Source of the DNA: an uncultured Clostridia bacterium
GTDB lineage: Bacteria; Bacillota; Clostridia; Oscillospirales; Acutalibacteraceae
Direction: 5' to 3'
Assembly: GCA_947632385.1 (NCBI GenBank)
Contig: CANRPD010000007.1
Coordinates: 1-59,943 of the forward strand
Length of the DNA: 59,943 nt
Part shown: in pieces, positions 42,066 through 52,130 of the stretch
Numbering within the stretch: position 1 is the stretch's first letter
Layout: each line of letters opens with the position of its first letter
Program-made: the position numbers and the translations under genes
Notes under the pieces: generated by a model
What the model was told of the DNA's origin: nothing
What the model saw: the letters and a program-made list of their open reading frames with translations, nothing else
Databases searched by the model: none

Positions 42066-43256
42066 CTAGCGCCGAATGAGCTTTTCCGTGTACTCTCTGC
42101 CGCAGGGGACCGGAACCGGCAAGGCCATCCCGTACAGGTCATCTGCCTGGGCTTCCAAACTGAAGAGGGCTTTTCCCTCCGGGGAGAGCTTCTCGACCTC
42201 GCGGGCGCGGGTGATCACCGGTACGGCAGGCGCACACTGTCCCAAAAGCGCTTCGCCTGTGCGGTTCATGCCCAGGATCCGCAGATAGGAGGGTGTGTCC
42301 GGTACGGGTCTTCGGATCCCCAGAAATGCGTACCAGGTCAGCCTGCGAATGCGGGCAAGCGTATACCGCTTTGTCTTGACAAGCCGGTAGAATTCCTGCA
42401 GAGAGGTGGCTTGCCGGGCTGCCGCTATCAGCCGGTTTTCCAGGCCTTCTCCCACATCCGGCAGGGAGGCAAAGGCTTCCAGAGGGAGAGAACGCAACTG
42501 GCACAGGATCGCGCGTTCCAACAACTGCACATTGGCAGGAAATTGACCGGCCTCTCTTTGCACGTTCAGGATCGTTTCCACGCTTTTCGGGATTTGGGCA
42601 GAAACGTCTTGTCCCGTTAAAATCGCCTTTCGGAGCTCCATAGAGGATGCGAACATGCTCGGTCGTGCGGCCGTATCGTGACCGTTCCCCATGCGCTGGA
42701 CAGGGACCGGTTGGATCGGGGATCCCGTCTGCTGCAAAGCTTTCACATATTCGATCCCCAAAATGGCGTTGGGCGAGCGCAGGAAGGGGACCACATTGGG
42801 CCCCAACAAGGAGGCCAGTGCCTGTTCACGGCGAGTTGCGAAAGGAAGCCCGGTATCCGGTGTGTTGTTCAGAGCCTCGGTAAACAAGGGGGATCGGAGA
42901 GCATCTGCAATCGTACAGAGCATCTCCAGGTCCGGAAATTCGCAGCCGAAATAGAGTTTGTCTACGCAGCCGATCGCATTCGCCAAAAAGGTGCCGCCAT
43001 GGGCAAACCGTTCTGCCCCCGACAGTGCCCAGGGCATTGGGAGCTCGATCACCAGGTCGGCTCCGTTTTCCAGTGCCATCGCACATCGCGCCCATTTGTC
43101 CGCGATAGCGATGTCTCCGCGCTGGACGAAGTTTCCGGAAAGGATGCAGATGAGCGCTTCACTGTCGGAACGGGCGCAATCAAAAAGCGCCTTGTGGCCG
43201 AAGTGGAGCGGATTGAGTTCGCATATTACAGCGGAAACTTTCATTTTCTCCTGCAT
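42066..43256 (-). CDS. tmcAL: tRNA(Met) cytidine acetate ligase
   Basis: A 396-residue HIGH-type nucleotidyltransferase that uses ATP and acetate to make N4-acetylcytidine at the wobble base of elongator tRNA-Met. VICELNPLHFGHKALF carries the HxGH motif; GNFVQRGDIAIADKWARCAMAL and RSPNAILGIEYVKAL are family segments. The start could also be the ATG at 43244 (MKVSAV), which matches the family N-terminus better; neither has ideal spacing. It converges on the rRNA methylase gene and is divergent from ackA. Confidence 0.92.
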   Translation of the reverse strand: MQEKMKVSAVICELNPLHFGHKALFDCARSDSEALICILSGNFVQRGDIAIADKWARCAMALENGADLVIELPMPWALSGAERFAHGGTFLANAIGCVDKLYFGCEFPDLEMLCTIADALRSPLFTEALNNTPDTGLPFATRREQALASLLGPNVVPFLRSPNAILGIEYVKALQQTGSPIQPVPVQRMGNGHDTAARPSMFASSMELRKAILTGQDVSAQIPKSVETILNVQREAGQFPANVQLLERAILCQLRSLPLEAFASLPDVGEGLENRLIAAARQATSLQEFYRLVKTKRYTLARIRRLTWYAFLGIRRPVPDTPSYLRILGMNRTGEALLGQCAPAVPVITRAREVEKLSPEGKALFSLEAQADDLYGMALPVPVPCGREYTEKLIRR

Positions 43257-43271
43257 TTTCCTCGAAACTCC

Positions 43272-43300
43272 TTGAATTTATTTCCGGAATGTACTAAAAT
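43272..43300 (+). promoter_or_regulatory. Promoter for ackA
   Basis: TTGAAT (43272-43277) and TAAAAT (43295-43300), 17-nt spacer, leaving a leader of about 115 nt. Confidence 0.65.
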
Positions 43301-43420
43301 AGTCAGTGTGTTTAGGCGGCCCTTTTATTTTACCCCATTCTCCGCCGGCGCACAAGAGGGTATTTCCTGGGCGGATGACTCCCTGGACGAATCGAATACA
43401 GCAGAAAGAAGGAACTTAGT

Positions 43421-44629
43421 ATGAAAATTCTCGTGATCAACGCCGGAAGCTCGTCATTGAAGTATCAGTTCATCGATATGGATACCGAGCAAATGCTTTG
43501 CAAGGGCAACTGCGAGCGGATCGGGATGGAGATGGGTATTTTTACTCATAAAACGGCCGATGGGCGTGAACTCCATAAAGATGTGGTGATGGCGGACCAC
43601 ACTGCGGCGTTTACGCAGGTGAAGGATGCTTTGATTGATGCACAGGTCGGCGTGATCCAGCATCTGGACGAGGTGACGGCGGTTGGCCATCGTATCGTGC
43701 AGGGCGGTTCTCTGTTCAGCGAATCGGTGCTGGTAGACGAAAAGGTGATCGAAGGGATCGAAAGCCTGATCCCGCTGGCTCCGCTGCACAACAAGGCGCA
43801 TGTACAGGGGATTCGCGCATGCCGTGAGGTTTTCGGTACACAGGTGCCGGAAGTGGTGGTTTTTGATACGGCTTTCCATTCCACTATGCCGCCCAAAGCG
43901 TACATCTTTGGCGTTCCCTATGAGTATTACGAAAAATATGCGGTCCGCCGGTATGGCTTCCACGGGACCTCTCATCGCTACGTCAGTGCCCGTTGTGCCG
44001 AACTGATGGGTCGTCCGCTGGAAGAACTGAGGCTGGTCACCTGCCACTTGGGCAATGGGTCCTCCATCACAGCGGTAGATCATGGCAAAGTCATCGATAC
44101 ATCCATGGGCCTTACACCCTTGGATGGCTTTATCATGGGAACCCGCACCGGATCTCTGGATCCTTCCGTCGTGACCTTTATTATGGAGCAGGAGCATCTG
44201 AGTCCCGCTGAAATGGATCAGCTGCTCAACAAGAAGTCGGGGCTACTCGGCATTTCCGGTGTCTCCAGCGATGACCGGGATGTCAGCGCTGCCGCCGACT
44301 CGGGCAATCCGCGTGCCCAGTTGGCCCATCAGATCCTCCAGTACCAGATCGCGAAATATATCAGCGGCTATATCACTGCGATGGGTGGCTGCGATGGGAT
44401 CGTCTTTACCGCCGGCCTCGGTGAAAATCAGGCTCGCCACCGGAAGGGTGTGGGGGAATATTTCGGCTATATGGGCGTGAAGATCGATCCGGACTTGAAC
44501 CAGGAGATGCGCCTGGGCAAGGAGGGCAAGATCTCTACGGAAGATTCTTCCATCGCGGTGTACGTGATCCCGACCAATGAAGAATTGGTGATCGCCCGTG
44601 ACACCAAGGCCCTGGTCGAAAAACTGTAA
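43421..44629 (+). CDS. ackA: Acetate kinase
   Basis: It interconverts acetyl phosphate and acetate with ADP/ATP. ILVINAGSSSLKYQFID is the N-terminal phosphate motif, FDTAFHSTMP and RRYGFHGTSHRYV are signature segments, and GGCDGIVFTAGLGEN the C-terminal one. It is 402 residues. pta is not adjacent. It has its own promoter and terminator, so it is a single-gene unit for substrate-level ATP synthesis. Confidence 0.97.
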   Translation: MKILVINAGSSSLKYQFIDMDTEQMLCKGNCERIGMEMGIFTHKTADGRELHKDVVMADHTAAFTQVKDALIDAQVGVIQHLDEVTAVGHRIVQGGSLFSESVLVDEKVIEGIESLIPLAPLHNKAHVQGIRACREVFGTQVPEVVVFDTAFHSTMPPKAYIFGVPYEYYEKYAVRRYGFHGTSHRYVSARCAELMGRPLEELRLVTCHLGNGSSITAVDHGKVIDTSMGLTPLDGFIMGTRTGSLDPSVVTFIMEQEHLSPAEMDQLLNKKSGLLGISGVSSDDRDVSAAADSGNPRAQLAHQILQYQIAKYISGYITAMGGCDGIVFTAGLGENQARHRKGVGEYFGYMGVKIDPDLNQEMRLGKEGKISTEDSSIAVYVIPTNEELVIARDTKALVEKL

Positions 44630-44647
44630 TTGTCTCGGTCTTTCCAT

Positions 44648-44677
44648 GTCCCCTGTCTGCCGGCAGGGGACTTTTTG
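44648..44677 (+). terminator. Terminator after ackA
   Basis: GTCCCCTG and CAGGGGAC form an 8-bp stem around 8 nt, followed by TTTTTG. Confidence 0.88.
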
Positions 44678-44708
44678 TATCTTCGGTACCATGTATTTGT
44701 TCCAAAAC

Positions 44709-44737
44709 TTGCTTTTTTGTTTCGAATATGATATTCT
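44709..44737 (+). promoter_or_regulatory. Promoter for queT
   Basis: TTGCTT (44709-44714) and TATTCT (44732-44737), 17-nt spacer, placing the start just before the structured leader. Confidence 0.6.
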
Positions 44738-44743
44738 TGAACA

Positions 44744-44832
44744 TGCGGCTCGCGCCGCGGTCTGTCGCGATATCCAGACCTAAAACAAAACTAGGGTGTT
44801 TTCTCTTTTGAAAATTGCCCCCGAAAGGAAAA
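44744..44832 (+). promoter_or_regulatory. Probable preQ1 riboswitch upstream of queT
   Basis: The leader holds hairpin GCGGC-TCGC-GCCGC, a second stem GGTCT...AGACC, then the A-rich tail TAAAACAAAACTAGGG typical of preQ1 aptamer tails, and a last hairpin TTTTC-TCTTTT-GAAAA ending at CCCCCGAAAGGA, the ribosome site. Preceding a preQ1 transporter gene strongly suggests translational control by preQ1. The hairpin loop lacks the UAG of class I, so a class III aptamer, known from related bacteria, is favoured but not proven. Confidence 0.55.
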
Positions 44833-44838
44833 TGAACA

Positions 44839-45378
44839 ATGAAAGCAAAGAGTAAAGTCCGCTTTTTGGCGCTGGCTGCGCTGATCGCGGCACTGTACGC
44901 GGTGCTGACCTCAGTGGCCGCGGCAGTCAACCTGGCCTATGGGCCTGTACAATTCCGTTTTTCCGAAGTCCTTACGGTCCTGCCGGCATTGACGCCAGCG
45001 GCCATCCCTGGGTTGACGCTGGGCTGTTTTCTGTCCAATCTGGCGAGTCCATTGGGGATCGTAGACTGGATCTTCGGGTCGCTGGCCACTTTGCTGGCGG
45101 CACTGGGGTCTTACCTTTTCAAAGATGTGGAGATCAAAGGTATCCCCTGGCTGGTTCCTCTACCTCCGGTGCTTGCCAATGGGATCATCGTGGGTTTTGA
45201 GGTTTCCTGCCTTTCGCAGAGCGGTGCTTTTTCGTTGAGCTGTTTCTCTTGGCCTGCTTTTCTCAGTGGATTGCTCTCTGTAGGTGCAGGAGAGTTGGTG
45301 GTTTGTTATGCTCTGGGTCTGCCGTTATGGGTCGCGTTGAAAAAGATTCAAAAAAACGGCCGGCTGACGTTGGAATAA
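44839..45378 (+). CDS. queT: QueT family preQ1/queuosine-precursor transporter component
   Basis: A 179-residue membrane protein with about five hydrophobic helices; YGPVQFRFSEVLTVLPAL is the QueT signature. It acts as the substrate-binding part of an ECF-type uptake system for queuosine precursors. GAAAGGA lies 10 nt before the ATG. Together with queH it shows that the cell uses queuosine, at least partly by salvage. Confidence 0.92.
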   Translation: MKAKSKVRFLALAALIAALYAVLTSVAAAVNLAYGPVQFRFSEVLTVLPALTPAAIPGLTLGCFLSNLASPLGIVDWIFGSLATLLAALGSYLFKDVEIKGIPWLVPLPPVLANGIIVGFEVSCLSQSGAFSLSCFSWPAFLSGLLSVGAGELVVCYALGLPLWVALKKIQKNGRLTLE

Positions 45379-45453
45379 AGAACTAGAGACCGTATCGGTT
45401 GCATGTCCTTCGATATCGCATTCGGATCATCCGTGCATGCGGCCAACAGATAA

Positions 45454-45498
45454 ACCGTCCGATGAGATCGTTTCGATCCCGTCGGACGGTTCGTTTTG
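45454..45498. terminator. Terminator hairpin between queT and the MntR-like gene
   Basis: AACCGTCCGA and TCGGACGGTT form a long stem with an inner GATC/GATC pair, followed by CGTTTT on plus and TTATCTG on minus. It serves the convergent genes. Confidence 0.75.
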
Positions 45499-45510
45499 AC
45501 AATCAATGGC

Positions 45511-45894
45511 TCATGGGTTTTGTAGCAGCAATTCATTGGCGAAGTTTTTGATCGCCTGGAAGCTTTGGTCACTGAGCACATGCTCGATCCGACACGCATC
45601 CTCTGCTGCGGTGGCCGGATCAACACCCAGGCGAATGAGCCAATCGGTGAAAGAAGTGTGACGCTCATAGATCCGTTCCGCGATGGAACGTCCCTTGTCC
45701 GTCAGGAGGATGGTCCCATCCCGGCCTACAACGATGCATTCCTGCTCCCTCAGGTTCTTCATGGCCACACTGACGCTTGGTTTGCTGAAGTCCAGTTCAG
45801 CGGCGATATCCACTGCACGCACGGATCCTTTGCGGTTATGTAGGATGAGTATGGTCTCCAGATAGTTTTCTGCAGATTCCTGAATTTTGGCCAT
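45511..45894 (-). CDS. DtxR/MntR-family metal-responsive repressor
   Basis: A 127-residue regulator. Residues 1 to about 65 are the winged helix (ESAENYLETILIL, VDIAAELDFSKPSVSVAMKNL); the rest is the dimerisation/metal domain with Glu and His ligands (RIYERHTSFTDWL, ACRIEHVLSD), as in MntR without an SH3 domain. Its target is not identified; mntP is 14 kb away. GGAGGA precedes the ATG. Confidence 0.88.
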   Translation of the reverse strand: MAKIQESAENYLETILILHNRKGSVRAVDIAAELDFSKPSVSVAMKNLREQECIVVGRDGTILLTDKGRSIAERIYERHTSFTDWLIRLGVDPATAAEDACRIEHVLSDQSFQAIKNFANELLLQNP

Positions 45895-45972
45895 GAGAAT
45901 TCCTCCAAAAGATTTGTTTCTTCGAGAAACGATGGAACGTCTTGACTCGGGTTTTTTGGTAAATGGAATGAG

Positions 45973-48717
45973 TTAAAACGCGTAAGATCCCGCACTCAAG
46001 GTCTCTTGCCGGCCATCCGGCAGGATGAGCTGTGCCTCACAGTCGAAGGGAACAGAGATCTCATAGTGTAAGTCGTTTCCTTCGTATCGCCAGGAGACCC
46101 GATAGATACCGGATGCGGAGTCCATTTCCATGTTGGCCCAGCGAATGCGCGGATCGGGCATAGGCTGGATCCGCACTTTCTTGTATCCAGGTTTCTCTTC
46201 GGAGGGATTCAGGCCGCAGAGATGACGGTACATCCAATCCACGATGGATCCGTAGGCATAGTGGTTGAGACTGTTCATACCGGTCCCGCTGATGGAACCG
46301 TCCGGCAGCAAAGAGTTCCAGCGTTCCCATATGGTGGTGGCGCCCAGTTTGACCTCATAGAGCCAGCTTGGGAAGTTTTCGTTCAAAAGCAAGGTATACG
46401 CAATATCGTTCATGCCGTTTTCCGAAAGAGCCCGGCACAGGAAGGGGGAACCGCAGAAGCCGGTGTCCAGGTGCATATTCTTGGCGGCGATCCGGGCCTT
46501 GAGCTGGTCGCATACCGTCTGCTTTCCACCCTCAGGATAAATTGAGAACATCAGCGCCAGGACGCAGGCGGTCTGTGTGCCTTCGATGGTGAAGGTCCCG
46601 TCCCAATGGAAGAATTTCCCGATGATGGCAGCACGGATCTTGTCCGCCAGTGCGGCATAGTCCGCTGCGTCTTCCGCATACCCTAGGAATTCAGCCGATT
46701 TGCCGGTGAGATGGGTCGATACCCAGTAGAAAACCGATGCAATATAGCCGGTATCTGTGGCGCCCATGGGTGCCTGAGGATCCTCCGTGTCCAGAGATAG
46801 CCAGTCTCCCAGCTGCATCCCGGACAACCACAAGCCTTGGCCGCCGTCCTCCTGGTCACGGGCCCGGATGAATTCCACCCAGCGCTTCATCACCGGATAT
46901 TCGGACCGCAATTGGTGCAGATCTCCGTAATTCTCAAATACGGCCCATGGCATCAAAGTGGCCACATCGCTCCAGATGGCCGTGCCTTGAGGGTTCGCAT
47001 TGAGCCAAAGGTTTCCGGCGCTGGACGTGATGCGATCGTATAGGGTGCTTCGTTCTTCTGCCGGCGTCTTTTCTATGAGCTCCGCCAGCTTTGGATATTT
47101 TGCAGCGTAATTGGCATAGCTCCCCGGGACATCGGCATCTGGAGCCCGCAGAGCACCCAGCAGCGCAAAGGTATCCTCTTGAGAGAATCCAAGACGCTTG
47201 ATGGGGATAAAGTCAGCCGGTTTGGGTACCGGGACGAACACGGGGACTGCACCGTCTAACAGGTCCTGCTCAAAGGCAACATTCTGGATGAAGTGATGGA
47301 AAAAGGCGGGCATGTAAATGTTTTTACAGGCCGTACCGCTGATCACCGCCGCATCGCCGGTCCACCCAAGCCGTTCATCCCGCTGAGGGCAGTCGGTAGG
47401 GATATCCAGGAAATTGTCGAACTGTCCCCAAAGGGCATTCTGGAAGAGGCGGTTGACCAGCGGGTGATCTGTTTCGATGGAGCCGATCGGGTCGATGTCC
47501 GAGCGGATATGGCAGGCCGTGAAGTCCTCCGGGTGCACCTCGTGGATCCCCTCCACCTTTACATAACGGAAACCATAGAAGGTAAAATGCGGACGGACGT
47601 GTCTCAACTGCCCATCGGAAACATAGAGGAACTCCGCCTTTGCGGTGCGCAGGTTCTCTCGATAGAAACAACCGTTCTGCAGCACTTCTCCATAGGAGAG
47701 GGTGATCGTTGCCCCGGTCGGCTCAGAGACTGTGAACTCCACCCACCCGGTCATGTTCTGGCCAAAGTCCAAAACCGTCTCTCCAATCGGGGTGTGAATG
47801 ACCTCAACGACCTGTAACTCCTGCTTTTTGAGGATCTTTGGGCCTACTCGGGCAATCAACGGCGTCTTTTCATCCCGGAGAACTACCCCGTGCGCAGGCG
47901 CGGTGCAGCCCGGTCGGTCCCAGCCGGAGATCGCCTGGGTCATGTCCAGATGCTCACCGTCATAAATGCCGCTGAAAAGGACAGGGGAGGGATAACTGAC
48001 CCAAGTCTCATCGGTGCCGATCACCTGCTCACTGCCGTCGGACAGCGTTATGTGGACCTCACAGATGGCCTGCATGGTATCGCCGTAGAGGTCGTGATAG
48101 CGATCAAAGATCAGGTCGCCCTTATACCAGCCTTCTCCCAGCGCCATGCCTAGGGTGTTCTCTCCGGGAACGAGCAGGTCGGTGAGATCAAAGGTCTGGT
48201 ACTCCAGCTTGTTGTCATAGCAGGTGTATCCCGGCAGCAAATATTCTTCTCCGGCTTTTTTCCCATTGACCGAGAGCTCGTACAGGCCCAGGCCCAAGGC
48301 ATAGGCGCGCGCTGAAACCACCGGACCGTCCACTGAAAAGGTCTTGGCAAGCAGCGGATGCGTTTCCGGATCGGAAAAATCTGCAGCAATCCACTTCGCC
48401 TGCCAGGGCTCGTCCTCTTTGGCGGTCTCGAACCAGGAAGAGGCAGTGGCACAGTCACTGCCGTCTCCCCAAACGGTGACGGTCCAATCGTATCGAGTAC
48501 GGGGTTTCAGAGGCATATCTGCCAGAAAGCCCAAGGAGGAAATATCGGACCGCTTCCCGCTGTCGAAAACGGGTTCCCCTTGTACGGCAACGGTGATCTG
48601 AGCGGCCTCTTGGCGCTTATCCTGCGTCTCCTCCGCCACCCATGAGAACACAGGCTTCTCCAAATTCATTCCCAAAGGTGTTGTGAAATGATTGGTGCGT
48701 AGATTTCGCAATTTCAT
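45973..48717 (-). CDS. Alpha-L-rhamnosidase, GH78
   Basis: A 914-residue cytoplasmic glycosidase. N-terminal beta domains (residues about 1-300) include LGLYELSVNGKK, followed by the (alpha/alpha)6 catalytic domain with DCPQRDERLGWTGDA, where the conserved acidic residues lie, and a C-terminal beta domain ending DGRQETLSAGSYAF. There is no signal peptide. The start was moved from 48822 to the ATG at 48717, which has AAGGAG upstream. It probably removes rhamnose from imported plant oligosaccharides or glycosides. Confidence 0.93.
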   Translation of the reverse strand: MKLRNLRTNHFTTPLGMNLEKPVFSWVAEETQDKRQEAAQITVAVQGEPVFDSGKRSDISSLGFLADMPLKPRTRYDWTVTVWGDGSDCATASSWFETAKEDEPWQAKWIAADFSDPETHPLLAKTFSVDGPVVSARAYALGLGLYELSVNGKKAGEEYLLPGYTCYDNKLEYQTFDLTDLLVPGENTLGMALGEGWYKGDLIFDRYHDLYGDTMQAICEVHITLSDGSEQVIGTDETWVSYPSPVLFSGIYDGEHLDMTQAISGWDRPGCTAPAHGVVLRDEKTPLIARVGPKILKKQELQVVEVIHTPIGETVLDFGQNMTGWVEFTVSEPTGATITLSYGEVLQNGCFYRENLRTAKAEFLYVSDGQLRHVRPHFTFYGFRYVKVEGIHEVHPEDFTACHIRSDIDPIGSIETDHPLVNRLFQNALWGQFDNFLDIPTDCPQRDERLGWTGDAAVISGTACKNIYMPAFFHHFIQNVAFEQDLLDGAVPVFVPVPKPADFIPIKRLGFSQEDTFALLGALRAPDADVPGSYANYAAKYPKLAELIEKTPAEERSTLYDRITSSAGNLWLNANPQGTAIWSDVATLMPWAVFENYGDLHQLRSEYPVMKRWVEFIRARDQEDGGQGLWLSGMQLGDWLSLDTEDPQAPMGATDTGYIASVFYWVSTHLTGKSAEFLGYAEDAADYAALADKIRAAIIGKFFHWDGTFTIEGTQTACVLALMFSIYPEGGKQTVCDQLKARIAAKNMHLDTGFCGSPFLCRALSENGMNDIAYTLLLNENFPSWLYEVKLGATTIWERWNSLLPDGSISGTGMNSLNHYAYGSIVDWMYRHLCGLNPSEEKPGYKKVRIQPMPDPRIRWANMEMDSASGIYRVSWRYEGNDLHYEISVPFDCEAQLILPDGRQETLSAGSYAF

Positions 48718-48870
48718 GGCAGTTTGCTCCTTTATGCAACGGTATGGTTTTTTCTTCGTGGAGACCCGTTCTCCATCTCCTATCTTACAACAAATCAGAC
48801 GAAAATGAAAGTGTAAATTCAAAAAAATTGGAGAAAGGATTTCCGAACGACACAGCCGGGCAAATGTGCC

Positions 48871-50486
<1,616 letters not shown>

Positions 50487-50537
50487 AAAGTGACTTTGCT
50501 ACTTGGAAAGAGGCCAGATCCATCAGATCGTTTGCAG

Positions 50538-50600
50538 AGGATACGGTGCAGTACCGGAAATGGAGCTGCACCGTATCCTGTGCTGCCTTTTGTTTTTGAT
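50538..50600 (+). terminator. Long hairpin after abfA, atypical terminator
   Basis: AGGATACGGTGCAG (50538-50551) and CTGCACCGTATCCT (50566-50579) pair perfectly over 14 bp around a 14-nt loop. The T-rich stretch begins about 8 nt after the stem, farther than in a standard terminator. Nothing else is recognised between abfA and 50680. Confidence 0.55.
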
Positions 50601-50680
50601 GGGAACTGTCCGGACGTATAAGGAGGATGACCTCAAAGAGCTGCCCTATTTCGTAGCATCGGCCTTGGCCGATGTCCTTT

Positions 50681-51802
50681 TCATGTGTTCCGCTTTTCTA
50701 GAGCTTTCTCGGTCGTCAACAGGAATGCCGCACACATGAGTACCATGGAGAGCCCACCAGCCCAGGTCCCAGAAAGAGAAATGGGGATCGGTTGGGCGGC
50801 AGCGGGCAGCAGCACGGGGAGATGAGGACGTAAGGTTTTCTCCAGCACCTGATAGACACCCACTGCCATCAGGCCGTGCAGGAACCGAAAGGCAAAAAAG
50901 CGCCACATGCGGCAAGGGAACTCCTGAAAGAGCGAAAAGATCTGCAGGTGGACGCATAAGCCGCCAAAAGCCAACCCAAATGCAAAAAACGAAGGATCGA
51001 CTTGCAGATCTGTGGCAGCACCGACTCCGCCTGTGACTTCCAACAGGAAAGACAATACCGTTGCCGCTTCCGCAGCGGTAAACAGTCCCAGTCGAGTCAG
51101 CATCTGGCAAAGGATTTGGAACAGCCCGATCCCTTTGATGAGAGCCGAAAAGGCGGCAAAGGCCAAAATGCAGCCGCACATCATCAGCGTGCTCCGACAG
51201 GCCCCGTTGATGCTGTTCACCAACGCGTTCTTAGATACTGCGGGGGCATTTTCGGTAACGGTTCTTTGTCGCATCGGCACAGAGAGGCTGCAAAGGACGC
51301 CCAACATCAAGCTGGAGAGGGTCACGGCGAAAAACAGGATCCATCCGGAGAGCAGATCTCCCAGCACAGAGCCGCCAAGAAAAGTCACCACAAAGGCAAG
51401 ACCCGGGTTGACACAGAACAGCAGCATTCGGCTGGCTTGTTCCTTGTTGATATCCCCTCGTTCCAAAAGAAGAGCGATGCCCTTAGCCCCTGCCGGGTAT
51501 CCGCCGATACAGCCCATCAGGATCACCGCCGAGCAGGTGTGTGGCAATCGAAAAATGATTCTGGTCACTCCGCCCAGTATTCTGCCCAGCAGGTCGCTAC
51601 TCCCTGAAGAAACAACCAGCCCAGTGATCGCCATAAATGGGAATAATGAGGGGACCAGACTGGTCAGGCAATACGTAATGCTTTGGCGCACTGCAGTCTG
51701 CACCTGCGTGGAAAACAGCACACATGCGCCGCAAAGGATGATCCCCAGCCCTGCCGACAACCATCCATTCCTAGAACGGGACCGGGATTTTTTGTCAGCC
51801 AT
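50681..51802 (-). CDS. YlbJ-like sporulation membrane protein
   Basis: A 373-residue protein with about eight hydrophobic helices, of the nucleoside-recognition/Gate domain type. LVPSLFPFMAITGLVV and GCIGGYPAGAKGIALL match the YlbJ family segments. YlbJ is needed for spore heat resistance or cortex formation in Bacillus. It lies divergent from yqfC-yqfD, which supports a sporulation role. AAAGGAGGG precedes the ATG. Confidence 0.83.
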   Translation of the reverse strand: MADKKSRSRSRNGWLSAGLGIILCGACVLFSTQVQTAVRQSITYCLTSLVPSLFPFMAITGLVVSSGSSDLLGRILGGVTRIIFRLPHTCSAVILMGCIGGYPAGAKGIALLLERGDINKEQASRMLLFCVNPGLAFVVTFLGGSVLGDLLSGWILFFAVTLSSLMLGVLCSLSVPMRQRTVTENAPAVSKNALVNSINGACRSTLMMCGCILAFAAFSALIKGIGLFQILCQMLTRLGLFTAAEAATVLSFLLEVTGGVGAATDLQVDPSFFAFGLAFGGLCVHLQIFSLFQEFPCRMWRFFAFRFLHGLMAVGVYQVLEKTLRPHLPVLLPAAAQPIPISLSGTWAGGLSMVLMCAAFLLTTEKALEKRNT

Positions 51803-51890
51803 AGATCTGCCCTCCTTTCTACTCTATCCTTATGAATGCAGCTCGTTATACATGTGCCGGAAAAAACATAGAAATAAGGAGATGGGAGGG

Positions 51891-52121
51891 ATGGATTTGG
51901 AACAGAAAGGGACGGGTGGTTCGGTACTCACCCTGACAGGGAACCGGCAGGCTGTGGTGGACGGATGCGATGGGATCGTGGATTATGATGAGACTCAAGT
52001 GATCTTTCGGACCGGACGGTTTCGGGTCCACATCATCGGCACGCAGCTGCAGCTCAAACGTTTGACAGACCATTCCGCGATCGTCGAGGGATACCTTGCC
52101 AGCGTCGAGTTTGGGATGTAG
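51891..52121 (+). CDS. yqfC: Sporulation protein YqfC
   Basis: A 76-residue YabP/YqfC-family protein: LTLTGNRQAVVDGCDGIVDYDE and FRVHIIGTQLQLKRLT are the conserved halves. A sigma-E-controlled sporulation gene in Bacillus. The ATG at 51891 is 9 nt after AAGGAG; an in-frame ATG at 51882 touches it. It is 9 nt before yqfD. Confidence 0.87.
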   Translation: MDLEQKGTGGSVLTLTGNRQAVVDGCDGIVDYDETQVIFRTGRFRVHIIGTQLQLKRLTDHSAIVEGYLASVEFGM

Positions 52122-52130
52122 GGGGCACAT

